From the NCBI GenBank assembly GCA_947000775.1, contig CAMQGK010000327.1, forward strand, positions 744,001 through 808,000: a stretch of 64,000 nucleotides of DNA, read 5' to 3'. How positions within the stretch are numbered: the first letter of the stretch is position 1; each line of letters begins with the position of its first letter. Below the pieces are notes generated by a model. That model was not told the origin of the DNA, made no database searches, and worked only from the letters and a program-made list of their open reading frames with translations. Positions 10,640 to 21,240 of the stretch are shown piece by piece. This DNA comes from Pterois miles (Eukaryota; Chordata; Actinopteri; Perciformes; Scorpaenidae). Made by a program: the position numbers and the translations under genes.

Positions 10640-10678
10640 TGCATGTGTGCATGTGCGTGTGTGTGTGTGTGCATGCAC
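10571..10678. repeat. (GT)n microsatellite
   Basis: Perfect GT to 10638, then GT with CATG and GC interruptions to 10678. Confidence 0.95.
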
Positions 10679-10830
10679 GGCATATTAGAGCCATTTTTTA
10701 GGAGGTACACTCTAACAGGCTTTACCTCTCCTAAATCTGTACCATATTAGTATTTATATATTCAACTTCATTTTCCACTCGTTTACACGCAAGCACAAGC
10801 ACATAGGTGCACAAACAGCACAAACAGCAG

Positions 10831-10854
10831 CACACACACACACACACACACACA
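10831..10854. repeat. (CA)n microsatellite
   Basis: Twelve CA units, in the opposite sense to the GT tract 150 bp upstream. Confidence 0.9.
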
Positions 10855-11162
10855 GAATGCTTTATTTATTTGTGGGAGTTTTTAAGCTAATTAGTTTGAG
10901 TCCAGGGGAAAACAGTAATTGCCTCCCATGAGTAAAGGGGGATGACAAAGGGAAACAGAGAGTACAGGGGCCTAGCGGGAGAATAAAAACTGTGAAAGAG
11001 TGAGAGAAAGGGGAAGTTATGGAGAGACAGGAGCTTTGTTGGCGACGTGAACATGTTGAAAAAGTGTGTTTTGACACGTACCTTTTTGAAATGTGCCCCC
11101 GGTGGACAGTGTGACCAATCAGCTGATGGTGACTGTAACAGGGTCTTCTCCGAGACGTCACC

Positions 11163-11163
<1 letters not shown>
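10855..11163. other. Non-coding stretch, nothing assigned
   Basis: Slightly purine-rich sequence between two microsatellites. No recognised element. Confidence 0.4.

Positions 11164-11199
<36 letters not shown>
11164..11199. repeat. (TG)n microsatellite
   Basis: Eighteen TG units without interruption. Confidence 0.95.
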
Positions 11200-11201
<2 letters not shown>

Positions 11202-11735
11202 TGCTTGCTAATGGTGTGTTTTCGAGCATGGGCGGTGAGCGGGACATCCCTAACTGACACCGACAATACTGTATAATTTGAGTGACGGAGCGACTGAGAG
11301 GGAGCAACGTGACAAAGACACAGAGAGAGACAGAGAAAAGAAGAGCTGTGTAAAGATTGAAAGGGATTTGATGTTAAAGGAGATACAGGGAGACAGGAAG
11401 AGATGCAGAAAAAGACACAGTGACAAAGTTACACAAAGAAAGAAAGAGATGCAAGAGAGGCCGGTGGCAAAATGATGCAGAGATTGAGAGATAGCAGGAA
11501 AGACAGAGGGAGGAATGAAATTCAATGAGAAGAAAGATGAAGGTGATGAAAAATAGGCCACCTCCGAGGTTTTTTTGGGGGCTCAGGCAATCAATCATTC
11601 TGTTAATCTCAATCCTTCCCCATCTTTCTATGAATTTAATACTGACTCACTGCCTTCTGCCCCTGACACGTATTGTTTCATCATTTTTTGTCTTTGCTTC
11701 TATTCTGTTCTGTAATCAATGTGATCAGTGACTTA
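11200..11735. other. Purine-rich non-coding DNA
   Basis: Positions 11280-11560 are dominated by GAGA, AAAG and GGA words on the plus strand, which creates serine/leucine-rich open frames on the minus strand. No gene is supported. Confidence 0.5.
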
Positions 11736-12035
11736 ATACAACTATGAGGAACATTAATTTTGTGTTGCGTTAGTGTTTCCGAGCACCAGAGTCCCTTTAG
11801 AGAACCTTTCATTTTAGTGCAGCAGGGTCTGACAGTCTCCCCCGCGGAGTCCTGGTTCTGGTTCTCCTGTGCCTCCCTTCCTTCCAGCAGCGTTGGTGTC
11901 GGCTTCAAAGGGGGACCGGCGTAGCAGCGAGGCGAAGCTCGGCTCCTAACAAGAGGAGGAGCTGCAGCTCTCCACCTCCCGTCGAAACTGCGATTGCAGG
12001 TCAAAGACAGCAGCAAAACTGGGTCTGTCCGCAGT
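11736..12035 (+). repeat. Dispersed repeat 'caatgaggaactttaatttt', copy 2
   Basis: Longer copy of the repeat at 10038-10245. It extends about 140 bp further downstream through 'gaccggcgtagcagcgaggc' to 'aactgggtctgtccgc' near 12035. It directly abuts the foldback element that follows. Confidence 0.55.
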
Positions 12036-12043
12036 GGGCTGGA

Positions 12044-12345
12044 ATGACCATCTAAGGGATAATGTACAGCGAGCCACTCATTATTGTGAAATACACCCCT
12101 GCATCGCCCTGAAGGGGTTTATTTCACAACAATGACCAGCTAGCTGTACATTATCCCTCTTATTACACAGCTACATAGTTGAGAAATCGATAATTTGACA
12201 CACAAATGGTTCGCCAGAGTCCGACATCAGAATTGCCCCCATAGCAACAGTCTGTTACACATAGCAACAGTCTGTTATATAGAAATAAGACCATAGAACG
12301 CTGCGATTGATCAATCAGAATCAAGTATTCAGCAAAGCTATGTAT
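12044..12345. mobile_element. Foldback element with terminal hairpin, copy 1
   Basis: Positions 12056-12094 and 12119-12157 form an imperfect inverted repeat with arms of about 38 bp ('gggataatgtacagc' against 'gctgtacattatccct', then 'attgtgaaata' against 'ttatttcacaacaat') around a 24-bp loop. The downstream part, with 'catagcaacagtctgttac' (two close tandem copies at 12241 and 12258) and 'attgatcaatcagaa', recurs in reverse order at 56650-56932. The family is therefore about 300 bp and has a hairpin at one end. Confidence 0.6.
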
Positions 12346-12940
12346 TAAATAGAAAGAGCTAATCTTCTCGCTGATGGTCTCGTTTACTTGTAGGTCATAT
12401 AGAGGCGTCAGTATTAAATTGATACTGTTTCATAACCACGTAGAAGTACAGTACTTGTAGAGATAACTTTCCATTACTCAGCCCTGCTTCGTCAAAAGCT
12501 TCCTTTAAACAGCTCCATAGAACACAGCCAGTTTATGGTGTGCAAGTATTTACTCACCTTTTGTGATGGGATGTAGCATCTGACAATTTCTGTAACTTTC
12601 CAAAACTGACAATCTGACATTCACACCTACTTCCCACAGAGATTAGCCAGCTGTGCAGAGGTGAGATAGCAAGTAACTTTTTTTTTCTCAAGGTCTCTTT
12701 ATTTATTTATTTTTTTCGTGCATCCTAAAACTACTTCTGACACCTTTTATGTTGTACAACCGATTGCAACACTATGGATACCTTCCAGGAGAGACTGTGT
12801 GCCATTATCCCCATATTCACATATTCAAAAGATTATAGCCTCTCGCTCCTCTCGTTGATGGCCGGCTGTTTATCCCACCAGCAGTGTGGGATTAACACTT
12901 TTGCATTAGGACGTGGTTGACATGAACATTACTTTGATCA
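12346..12940. other. Non-coding stretch, nothing assigned
   Basis: No recognised repeat ends or coding signal. There is a T-rich patch at 12678-12717. Confidence 0.4.
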
Positions 12941-12944
12941 TCCA

Positions 12945-13190
12945 CCCATCTGCAGTCAATTATACCGTTCGGGGTCGCGGGTGGATCCTAGCTGGCATTG
13001 GGCGAAGGCGGGGTACACCCTGGACAGGTTGGCAGTCCATCGCTCACATTCACACCTACGGGCAAGTTAGAGTCATCAGTTAACCTGCATGTCTTTGGAC
13101 TGTGGGAGGAAGCCGGAGAACCCGGAGAAAACCCACGTTTACATGGACTGCGACCCTCTTGCTGTGAGGTAACAGTGCTAACCACCGTAA
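12945..13190 (-). mobile_element. tRNA-headed SINE, reverse-oriented, internally deleted
   Basis: On the minus strand the order is a degraded head ('agcactgtTACCTCACAGC'-like), 'ggttttctccgggttctccg', 'cctcccacagtccaaagaca', 'gatgactctaacttgcccg', 'ccaggg' and 'ccagctaggatcc', matching the copy at 17199-17573. The segment between the head and 'ctccgggttc' is shortened, and the GGATGG tail is degenerate at the left edge. No target duplication is evident. Confidence 0.75.
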
Positions 13191-14234
13191 CACCGTAACA
13201 CTACCTGCTAAACAAACCATCAATAAGAAAACGTAAGATCAAAAGTGGTCCTGTTGTATTGTATCCTATCCTGGACTCCAGATATTGTCATGTCTTCCTT
13301 TGTCCTCTTCCCCTTCTCTCCATGCAATGACAGTATCCAATGCAACTGTAAGATAATGACACAACGATTAAGCAAAATACAAGTGGATTAGATGTTCTAC
13401 TGTGTGATCCACCATCTGCCGCAGTGCAAACGCTGGTAGCTTCATCTCAGCTTGCACTGGAAGAACAGACGCCCCTTTGTGTTGTAAAGCATGTTCCCCT
13501 GCATTACTTTACTGCAGCAGGTTTACTGATGGTTCAGAGGACTTTAGAAGCTGGTTGTTTCTTTTTCTCTCTCTTGTTCAATGATGCATGGAGCACCTTT
13601 AAACAATGCAAAGCGAGGGTTAAATAGACATTTGTGCCTATTTTTTTTCTCTCACAGGAGTAGACAAATGCATCACCTAACTATGCGGTGCTTTTATCTT
13701 CTCTGTCTCTCCTAATGTCTCTCTGGTCTCTGGTCTCTCTGGTCCGGTCTTCCTACAGCACATTGTCTATGTGTCCGTCAGCGGTCGGTCTCCTGGTCCT
13801 CGTATGTTTCAAAGCCATTAGTCACATTGTCACAGGGTCACCGCGGGTCACGACAGAATGCAGCTTTGGCTTGTTTACTTCTTTGTGCTCCGAGTTCATC
13901 TGTTCATCTCTGTCTGTCTCTGTTTCTGTGTTTCTCTCTCCACTTAGCTATCTGACCTCGTCCTTGCTTCGCAGCGCTGTGTCTCCGTTGGGGTGTGTGA
14001 TTACCTTGCTCTGTACTTAGATGCATACTACTATATGTTTACACAATCCTTGACATGGAGTCTTGATTAGCGAGGAAATAGACAACATTGCCAAAGCAGT
14101 GAATTAAATGAAATATATATCTATAAAAATGAAAACGCTATGTTTATCACTTGCTGATTTTCTCTTTACTCGTCTCGCCTCTCGCCTCCACTCTCCGAAT
14201 CTGCTTCACCTCAGTTCAAATCTATTCAAGTCGG
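13191..14234. other. Non-coding; CT-rich in the middle
   Basis: Positions 13690-14000 are CT-rich on the plus strand and produce a 110-codon leucine/serine-rich frame that I do not regard as a gene. The rest shows no recognised structure. Confidence 0.45.
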
Positions 14235-14370
14235 CTTATTGGCACGATCAAATCCTTCTCTCGTTGCCAAAGTACAAGTGCAAATCACATTACCAATTTA
14301 GATTAAACAAATAAGCAAGCACACCTTTACAAATCATGCAAATATATAAGGCTGTATTTGCCTGATCTGT
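14235..14370 (+). repeat. Dispersed repeat, local copy 1
   Basis: Shares 'atccttctc', 'aagtacaagtgcaaatcaca', 'tttagattaaa' and 'caaatatat' in order with 14931-15058, same strand. It is followed by a 21-base T run (14370-14390). Confidence 0.55.
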
Positions 14371-14390
14371 TTTTTTTTTTTTTTTTTTTT

Positions 14391-14930
14391 GATGTTGTAA
14401 ATCTTTGAAACAGATTATAAATAAACTTAAGAAAAAAGTTTGTAAATTTGTATTTGGGTGATTATTTCTCTGATGTTACAATGCTAATTGACATTGTATT
14501 TTACATGGTTGGAAAGCCTGTTTATGTACTTTTTCAATGATGTCCAACTTGTAAGGATCATGCATTTGTGGGATGAGCAGCACAGCTGATGATGTGGGTA
14601 GCAACCAAGTCAAAAATTGCTAAACAGTGTATTCTCCTGTTCGTATTGACTCTTGACTCTTGTTTTGATTTGTTTGGTATGTATGGATGGATGTATTGAC
14701 TTAAAATAAACGAGTGTCCCTCTTCATGGTAATGAAATAACATGTCACGACGTGCAACAATGTGGCTCATTGATGCGTTTTTAATAGATTGTGGACAACG
14801 ACGCTGCAGAGGAATCAGCTACATCGACTCTATAGTTGGATCCATTCATTACTGCTTTTGATATTTTCATAGAATTTCTTAACAATAAGAAAAATGTAGA
14901 GTTTCGCCACGCAGCCATCAGTTCAGATGA
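14391..14930. other. AT-rich non-coding stretch between two repeat copies
   Basis: No recognised element. The T run at 14370-14390 borders it on the left. Confidence 0.4.
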
Positions 14931-15058
14931 CTTTTTATTGACACAATTAGATCCTTCTCACATTTCTCAAGTACATGCACAAATCACATTACGATACATC
15001 TCAGTTTAGATTAAATAAATGAGAGCGAATCATACAAATATATGTCGTCTGTTTTCTC
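14931..15058 (+). repeat. Dispersed repeat, local copy 2
   Basis: Second copy of the segment at 14235-14370, about 700 bp downstream and in the same orientation. It is more diverged at its centre ('acatctcagtttagattaaa'). Confidence 0.55.
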
Positions 15059-17014
15059 ATTGCTTCGACTATTTGTTGAACCTTTCTATCAGTAAATGAG
15101 CTTTTGACAACAGCAACATTAATTAGACATCATACAGTAAGTGGGAGGTGTGAAGAGTACAGATTTTCACTTGGAGATGTTAATAACAGTTCCAGCTGTT
15201 TGCATGAACATGGATCGCAAAATCTGAGAAATCCAATACGTGCAGATCTGAAAATTAAATCCATCTGTTTCTTCTCATTTCTGTCTTCTATGCTGTCCCT
15301 TTCTACCCGTCTGTCCATCAGACTCTGTGTCTTCTGTGCTGCTCTTTAACTGTGTTACAAAGCCATTTTCTTACAGTAGCCGCTCTGTCTCGGAGGCTCC
15401 CCCCGTACCCGCTCTCTCCCCTCCTACCGGTTCAAATCAATGAAACTGCACAGGCCCTTCCTCTCCCCCTGACTTTCTGAATACTGTTCTCTCTCTCGCT
15501 CTCTGAATACTTTCCCCTCCTGCTGCGTTTTCTCTCTCTTTGAATGCGCTCGCCCTCATCTTTCGGTCTGTCTCTCTCCCTCTCTCGCTGTCTCTCTGTC
15601 TGTCATCTCTGCTGGACAGTTAGTCTGTTTTCATAAAACTTTCTCTGTCCTCCGCTGCCTGGGTTTAAAAATGTCAGATGAGAGCTGTGATTTTTTTTTT
15701 TTCCGTTGGCACACACACATACAATGTCCTCCTCTCCGTCTCCCACAAACACACAAATGCAGGCACATAAGTACATACACACTAACATACTCAAACATTA
15801 ATGAATGCTTCCTCCACTTCGCCGCACACACACGTAAACACACTTCTTTGCATCCATTGCTCACACACATACAGTCATAAATGTAAAGCAATGCTCTCTT
15901 TTACGTATACGAGCGCAGACATTTGGTTCTCACAAAAACAGCAAAACACTCTTACAATATGTACACAGTGTAGTGACTGGTGATGCTGTCTAATTTTTAC
16001 CCCGTTGACATGCCTCATGTAGGCTTGGCAGTAATGAAGCCTGTGAACACTTCTGCTCTTCAACAGCGCAGCCAATTAAAGCAGAGATCCTGAACACGGC
16101 TTTTTAAAGCGTGAACAGTCGTAGGACAGACATGTTTGGTTATACTCTCACATCGTTATCTCTGCTAGGTGGAAGCCTGGGTGAGATCATGCGTTCGTTG
16201 TGCTGTCTCTCTGTCCACCGCTAATCTAGCATACTGCTGGACCCATCAGCCTAATATTTGTTGTGATCATTTATGACTTTATGCTCAAGGACATCACGTG
16301 GTTGTGGTGACTTTCGCAATTTTTGAAAAACCTTTTTTATTGACTGTTTCAACTGGCCGGTAGGGGCCACAAGTGATCAACAGTTGCTTCAGTTTGGAGT
16401 CTTGTGTCCGCTCAGCAGTAGGTGTTTTGTTCATTTTTTACAGGGGAGCTGGTTCATTTAGTTCACCCACAACTAGCAAACTGAATATTATAGATCCAAG
16501 ACAAAAGACAGAAGGGAAGGACTCAGTGAAAAAGTTGCAATTACCTATCCGTCTGCTACTTCAGCACCACGGACAGCGCCATGGATTTATCAATACAGTT
16601 AGGCTGTGATGGTCAGGGCCATAGATCCTGGCACAACTCACAGTCAGAGAAAGGATCAATGAGTCAGGCAGACTAGACTAACATATTCAACTAAACAACC
16701 CCTCTGCCCCTGCTCTCCCCCTGCTACTAGGGGATGGGAGGTGGTAGGTTAACAAGGGGCATTCATTTTAGTAATTTTGCTCACAAGGGGATAGCATCCC
16801 CCAACAAATCGCCTTCTGCCTCTATTGATTAGTTCTTCCAGCTGTGCATGCCAAGGTAAAACAGTACAGCATTGGGTGGGTTGAACAGAGATCTTTCTCG
16901 GTACATCTCTGGGATGTTTTTTAAATATGTATTTATCGATTAGCAAACTGACAAACTGAACCAAGTTAGTTGAACCAGTATATTTCCTGCCGGTTTGCAG
17001 CAGAGTCCTGCAGC
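15059..17014. other. Non-coding; CT-rich at 15.37-15.62 kb, otherwise unassigned
   Basis: Positions 15370-15620 are CT-rich, 15690-15703 is a T run, and 15710-15880 has scattered CACA words. From 15900 to 17014 no repeat ends or coding signal were recognised. Confidence 0.4.
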
Positions 17015-17198
17015 GTGTGGCTCACAGAGCTAACAACTAATGGGGCTAATATAGCTAACAGAGCTAACAGCTAATGGGGTTAATATAACTAACAGAGCTA
17101 ACAGCTAACAATGCTAATAGAGCTTAAAGAGCTAACAGCTAATGGGGTTAATATAGCTAACAGAGCCAACAGTTAACGGGGTAATAGAGTTCACAGAG
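17015..17198. repeat. GCTAAC minisatellite, left part (about 34-bp unit)
   Basis: About five degenerate copies of a unit like 'agagctaacagctaatgggg' + 'ttaatatagctaac'. All are built from the hexamer GCTAAC and variants. The array is continuous in character with 17574-17932, from which it is separated by the SINE. Confidence 0.85.
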
Positions 17199-17573
17199 GG
17201 GGCTGCACGGTGGTGCAGTGGTTAGCGCTGTCGCCTCACAGCAAGAGGGTCGCAGGTCCAATTCCGGCTTGGGACTCTTCTGTGTGGAGTTTGCATGTTC
17301 TCCCCATGCAAGTGTGGGTTTTCTCCGGGTACACCGGCTTCCTCCCACAGTCCAAAGACATGCAATTTAGGTTAATTGATGACTCTAAATTGCCCGTAGG
17401 TGTGGATGTGAGCGTGAATGGTTGTCTGTCTCTATGTCTGTCTCTATGTGCCCTGCGATGGACTGGCGACCTGTCCAGGGTGTACCCCGCCTTCGCCTAA
17501 TGCCAGCTGGGATCGGCTCCAGCCCCCCCGTGACCCCTAATGGGATAAGCGGTTGACGATGGATGGATGGATG
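17199..17573 (+). mobile_element. Full-length tRNA-headed SINE inserted in a minisatellite
   Basis: The head carries RNA polymerase III promoter boxes: box A-like TGGTGCAGTGG (17210-17220) and box B-like AGGTCCAATTCC (17253 onward), spaced as in a tRNA gene. The body includes 'cctcccacagtccaaagaca' and 'gatgactctaaattgcccg'. The tail is 'gggatcggctccagc...ggataagcggttgacg' and (GGAT)n. The perfect 12-bp duplication GAGTTCACAGAG (17187-17198 and 17574-17585) proves insertion by target-primed reverse transcription. Other pieces of the family lie at 9592, 12945 and 28305. Such SINEs depend on a partner LINE for transposition. I do not give a family name. Confidence 0.9.
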
Positions 17574-17932
17574 GAGTTCACAGAGCTAACAGCCAGCGGG
17601 GCTAATAGCACTAACAGCTAACAAGGCTAATATAGCTAACAAAGCTAACATTCAATGGGACTAATAGAGTTCAAAGGGCTAACAGCTAGTGGGGCTAATA
17701 GCACTAACAGCTAACAGGTAATATAGCTAACAAAGCTAACATTCAACGGGGCTAATAGAGTTCAAAGGGCTAACAGCTAGTGGGGCTAATAGCACTAACA
17801 GCTAACAAGGCTAATATAGCTAACAAAGCTAACATTCAATGGGACTAATAGAGTTCAAAGGGCTAACAGCTAGTGGGGCTGATAGCACTAACAGCTATAA
17901 TAAGGCTAACAGAGCCAATAGCTAAACTCTTT
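17574..17932. repeat. GCTAAC minisatellite, right part (93-bp higher-order unit)
   Basis: Units start with GGGGCTAATAGCACTAACAG at 17598, 17691 and 17782, and a diverged partial unit starts at 17875. Unit lengths are 93, 91 and 93 bp. Each unit contains 'gctaacattcaatggg' and 'agagttcaaagggctaac'. The 91-bp unit lacks two bases near 'aacaggtaat'. Confidence 0.95.
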
Positions 17933-18264
17933 CAGTTTTGAGGAACTTGAAGTGTTTACAGTGAACTTTAGTTTGCTAGCAAGCCCATGTGTGCCCAAGT
18001 CTGTCGTAAATAAATGTACTGAAGTACCTCGGCTGAGTACAGTTTGGAAGTAAAAGTAATTTGAGTTTGGAGTGCCAGACGCTTCAAATCAGTGTTTACA
18101 TTTAGCAAACTTATGTCACAGATGAAAGTAACCAGATACTCCTGTTCTGTCCTGAAGTAAACGGCTGAGATACTTTAAGAAAGAGTGTAAGAAGCTGTTG
18201 ATTACAGTGTTTTATATAAACTAAATATTAAACAATAAGAAACAGAAGTTAACTCTGTTCTCTA
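17933..18264. other. Non-coding stretch, nothing assigned
   Basis: AT-rich flank between the minisatellite and a hairpin. No recognised element. Confidence 0.4.
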
Positions 18265-18318
18265 AGTGTAATTTAAAAATCAATCCTGTTGGTTAACAGG
18301 ATTGATTTTTCCTACACT
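18265..18318. repeat. Near-perfect hairpin (16-bp perfect arms, 4-base loop)
   Basis: Arms AAAAATCAATCCTGTT (18275-18290) and AACAGGATTGATTTTT (18295-18310) are exact reverse complements around GGTT. Beyond a small internal mismatch, AGTGTA (18265-18270) and TACACT (18313-18318) pair again. No copy was noticed elsewhere in the window. Confidence 0.85.
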
Positions 18319-19375
18319 GTATCCTTTAGTGTAGCTTACTTTGAGGAAATCCAAGATAATTATTCATTTTCTCAGCATTTGAATGGCGTTTTTGTTATGC
18401 CACTAACAACTGTAGATGAATGTAAAGAAACATTTTGATTCTGGGATGGTTTACCTTCTCTTCGGGATGGTTAAAATTGTTTTTCGGGGCCGTTTGCAGA
18501 GTTCTGCACTCTACCAAGTGCACTTCTCTAGTTTTAACTTTGCTGTTTCTCCAGCAGAATATGGGGAATCGGAGGTGACTTTGCCATTTTCTTGACGCTG
18601 GCATGTAATTTGTTGTGGAGTGGAGGAAGCAAATTAGTGATGCTAATCTCAGTTATGGAGAATGTGTTTAATTGGAAATCCTCATGATGGAAAAAAGAAA
18701 AGACATGCAGAAAAAAAAAGGCGAGTGCTACTGTGTCTTGTAACCATTCAAAAGATTTTTCAACATCTTGGATCGAAAAAAGAAGTTTAATTTCACAGCT
18801 ACTTGAAGATGTCTTTGTGAGTGTGGGTGTGTGCAGGAGGGTCTGTTTCCTGCTACCGATGTGTTTCTCTCAGTAGGGATGTGTGCATGTATGTGTCTGT
18901 TTGTTGGTGCACATGTGCCAATATGCTTCTTGTATTAGACTGTCAATAATTGTCATAGTTTAATGCGATGCAGTGTCAATAGTGAAATGTGCGTGTGCGA
19001 GCAGCTGTGTTTGTGTGCGAACGAAATGGATGGAAATCTGGCTCTCTATTCAGAGAGGGAATGAAAGACTTACAGTTGCAGCTTCTTTCGGATGGGTACT
19101 GGGAAAATGATGGAAGGAAATGTTTACAAATGAGAGAAACAGACAAGGAGGAGGTAAATGTGCAGTCTGACAAAGTGAAAGCGATGTGTTTTCAAAACAC
19201 AGGCAGCTAAAGACGGATGGGGAGAGAAGAAAAGGGAATGTGATTTTGACTGACACTATTATGGCAAATGGACAGAGAGAGGGGGAAAAGAGTGATGAGC
19301 GGAGATTGAGTTGAGAGGTTAAATGCTGGGTAAGAGGATGAAGCACACACACACTGAGGAAGCGAAAGAGAGAGA
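18319..19375. other. Non-coding stretch, nothing assigned
   Basis: Some TG-rich text at 18810-18915 and purine-rich text at 19050-19330. No repeat ends or coding exons recognised. Confidence 0.4.
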
Positions 19376-19560
19376 AACAGGCAGGGTCATGCCAGTTTCC
19401 CCGCCATTGTCAAAGTCAAAAGCCGCCGGTCGCTCCAGAAACATGCAAATGAAGTGCAAATGAGATGATCCGCGGGCAGAGAGGGGCGGTCTCCGCGTTG
19501 ACGTTGTCATGGAAACGGCCAGTGGCACACACAAGCACACGTGTGCGTGTTTGTGTGCAG
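19376..19560. promoter_or_regulatory. Candidate regulatory cluster (octamer and RFX X-box motifs)
   Basis: Within 185 bp of CpG-richer, repeat-free sequence lie ATGCAAAT (19443-19450, the POU-factor octamer), a second GCAAATGAG at 19456-19464, and GTTGTCATGGAAAC (19503-19516). The last fits the 14-bp imperfect palindrome bound by RFX proteins. The function is inferred from motifs only; single motifs occur by chance, although the X-box match is long. Confidence 0.35.
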
Positions 19561-20150
19561 GCATGTGGCTGGATGGACGAATTGGTCAAGGGTTGGGAGA
19601 GGGATATAAAAGACGGGTGGACGGACAGCTAATGAAGATAAAAGAGTGAGAGGCTGTTTACCTCAAAGGACGGAGAGCTGCATCTGGCTAATAATGCAAA
19701 ATACTGGAGAATCCTGGAACATATTTAATAGAGATGAAATGAATAATAGGCAGGGGTAAACAACTGATGTTTTTGGTGGAAAATGAGACAAATGGAGAAG
19801 AGGGAAGTAATATGAAGCAGACAAGGCTGAGAGAAGAGTCTGTTCATCAATTTCCTCTCCTCTTCTCCATTTATACATTATCCTCCATCTTTTCCTTCTA
19901 TACTTAGCAGCTCTCAGCTATTCTTCTTTCACATTTCAAGCCTCAATCTCTGCAACAGCCACTGTGTCAGACTCTGTTGAAGCACCACTGGGCAATACAA
20001 GTGCTGTAACTGTTAAGTGAAACACATGCATATACAGCCAGTCCCTCTCCATATTATTTTTCTCCATGATCAGTGTTACAGTGACACTGCAGGTAGTATT
20101 TTTTCCCAGTGTTCCCTTCAAATAAGGCCAAAGTATTATACTGACAACAT
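19561..20150. other. Non-coding stretch, nothing assigned
   Basis: No recognised element. Mildly purine-rich to 19830, CT-rich to 19950. Confidence 0.4.
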
Positions 20151-20154
20151 CCAG

Positions 20155-20380
20155 CCCCGTCTCATTCCCAGGTCGCCAAATACCAATAACTAACTAACTA
20201 ATTCTAACTCCATCTAACGCCAATGTAAGCCCATCTGCAGCAATATCAGACACTCAAAGCAACTGCTCTGGCCATCCATTCTCTCCATCCACGTAGGGAC
20301 GAGGTCGGGGTGCATAGATGGGTCAAACAAACTCCGGACTTTCACCCAGGTGACTGTTGTTCATGTCGCATGTGTAACAG
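20155..20380 (+). repeat. Dispersed repeat (family of 9215 and 45690), copy 2
   Basis: The text 'gtagggacgaggtcgggg', 'gatgggtcaaacaaactccg' and 'gactttcacccagg' matches 'tagggaggtcgggg', 'gatgggtcacc' and 'cagactttcg' at 45820-45870, and the reverse complement of 9310-9390. It abuts the following hAT-like copy. Confidence 0.5.
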
Positions 20381-20812
20381 TGGGCAACTCTGTGGTCTGA
20401 AAAGTGAAGCCAATGCTGAAGACTTGCATTCGTTCTATTGTCCAGCAGGGGGTTGCAAGAGAGAAAATGAGCCTACTTATCACTCGATTTATTTCCTCCA
20501 TAGGCGTTGTAGACATGAGTTTATGGTCTCAGCAGGGGATGCCACGCTGTCCGGTCTGGGTGTTGTCTGCATTTTCATTTCAGGACTTTAACCCTTTCAC
20601 AGTGTGTTTCCAGTTCTTGAAAGTTAATTGGAACACTTTGGTCGCCTAAAAATGTCTCGGCTTGGTTGTACGTAGCTCCACCCTCGTGTCACTTCTGGCT
20701 GCAAGAAAACAAAATGGTGACGGACAAAATGCCTTACTCAAGGATTCAAAACTACAGTCCGCACACCAATGGGTGATGCCCACTTCTTATATACCGTCTG
20801 TTTTTGCAGCTC
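20381..20812 (+). mobile_element. hAT-like element, copy 2 (internally deleted)
   Basis: Begins 'agtgggcaactctgtgg' + 'tctgaaaagtgaagccaatg', includes 'ctttaaccctttcacagtgt' and 'tggtcgcctaaaaatgtctc', and ends 'ttcttatataccgtctg'. About 150 bp of the 5' half found at 22752-23330 is missing. No clear target duplication. Confidence 0.65.
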
Positions 20813-20854
20813 TACTCTTGTCAATACATGAATTGCAAAATGTCATGCTGTTTT

Positions 20855-21240
20855 CACACTGCAGCAAAGCCAATACTGAAGACTTGTGTTCGTTCTAATA
20901 ACCAGCAGGGGGCGACTCCTCTGCTCCTCCTCCGCTACCACGGCGTTGTCAGGTCTGGGATTTGTCTGTGTTTTCGTCTCAAAACATTAACATGTTCACA
21001 GTGTGTTTTCAAGTTCATGAAAGTTAACTGAAATATTTTGGTCGCCTAAAAATGTCTCATTCAACCTTCAGTTGTACTTAGCTCCACCCTCTTGTGTCAC
21101 TTCTGGTTGCGAAAAACAAAAATAGCAAAAATCAAGATGGCGGCAGCCAAAATGCTGAACTTGAGGCTTTTTAACGGCGGTCCACAAACCAATGGGTGAT
21201 GTCATGATAACTCTGTCCACTTATTATATACAGTCTATGG
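20855..21240 (+). mobile_element. hAT-like element, copy 3 (5'-truncated)
   Basis: Starts in the family at 'caaagccaatactgaag' and continues through 'ccagcagggggcgactcc', 'tacttagctccaccctc' and 'caccaatgggtgatgtc'-like text to 'tatatacagtctatgg'. It lies about 40 bp after copy 2 in the same orientation, so the two may derive from a local duplication. Confidence 0.65.

Noticed and set aside
17199..17280. A tRNA gene, because of A-box and B-box sequences (also at 46083)
   Set aside because: The boxes belong to SINE heads; the sequence does not close an acceptor stem and continues into the SINE body and tail.
17015..17932. A CRISPR-like array (regular repeats with changing spacers)
   Set aside because: The units are contiguous degenerate GCTAAC tandem repeats without distinct spacers, in a clearly eukaryotic context.
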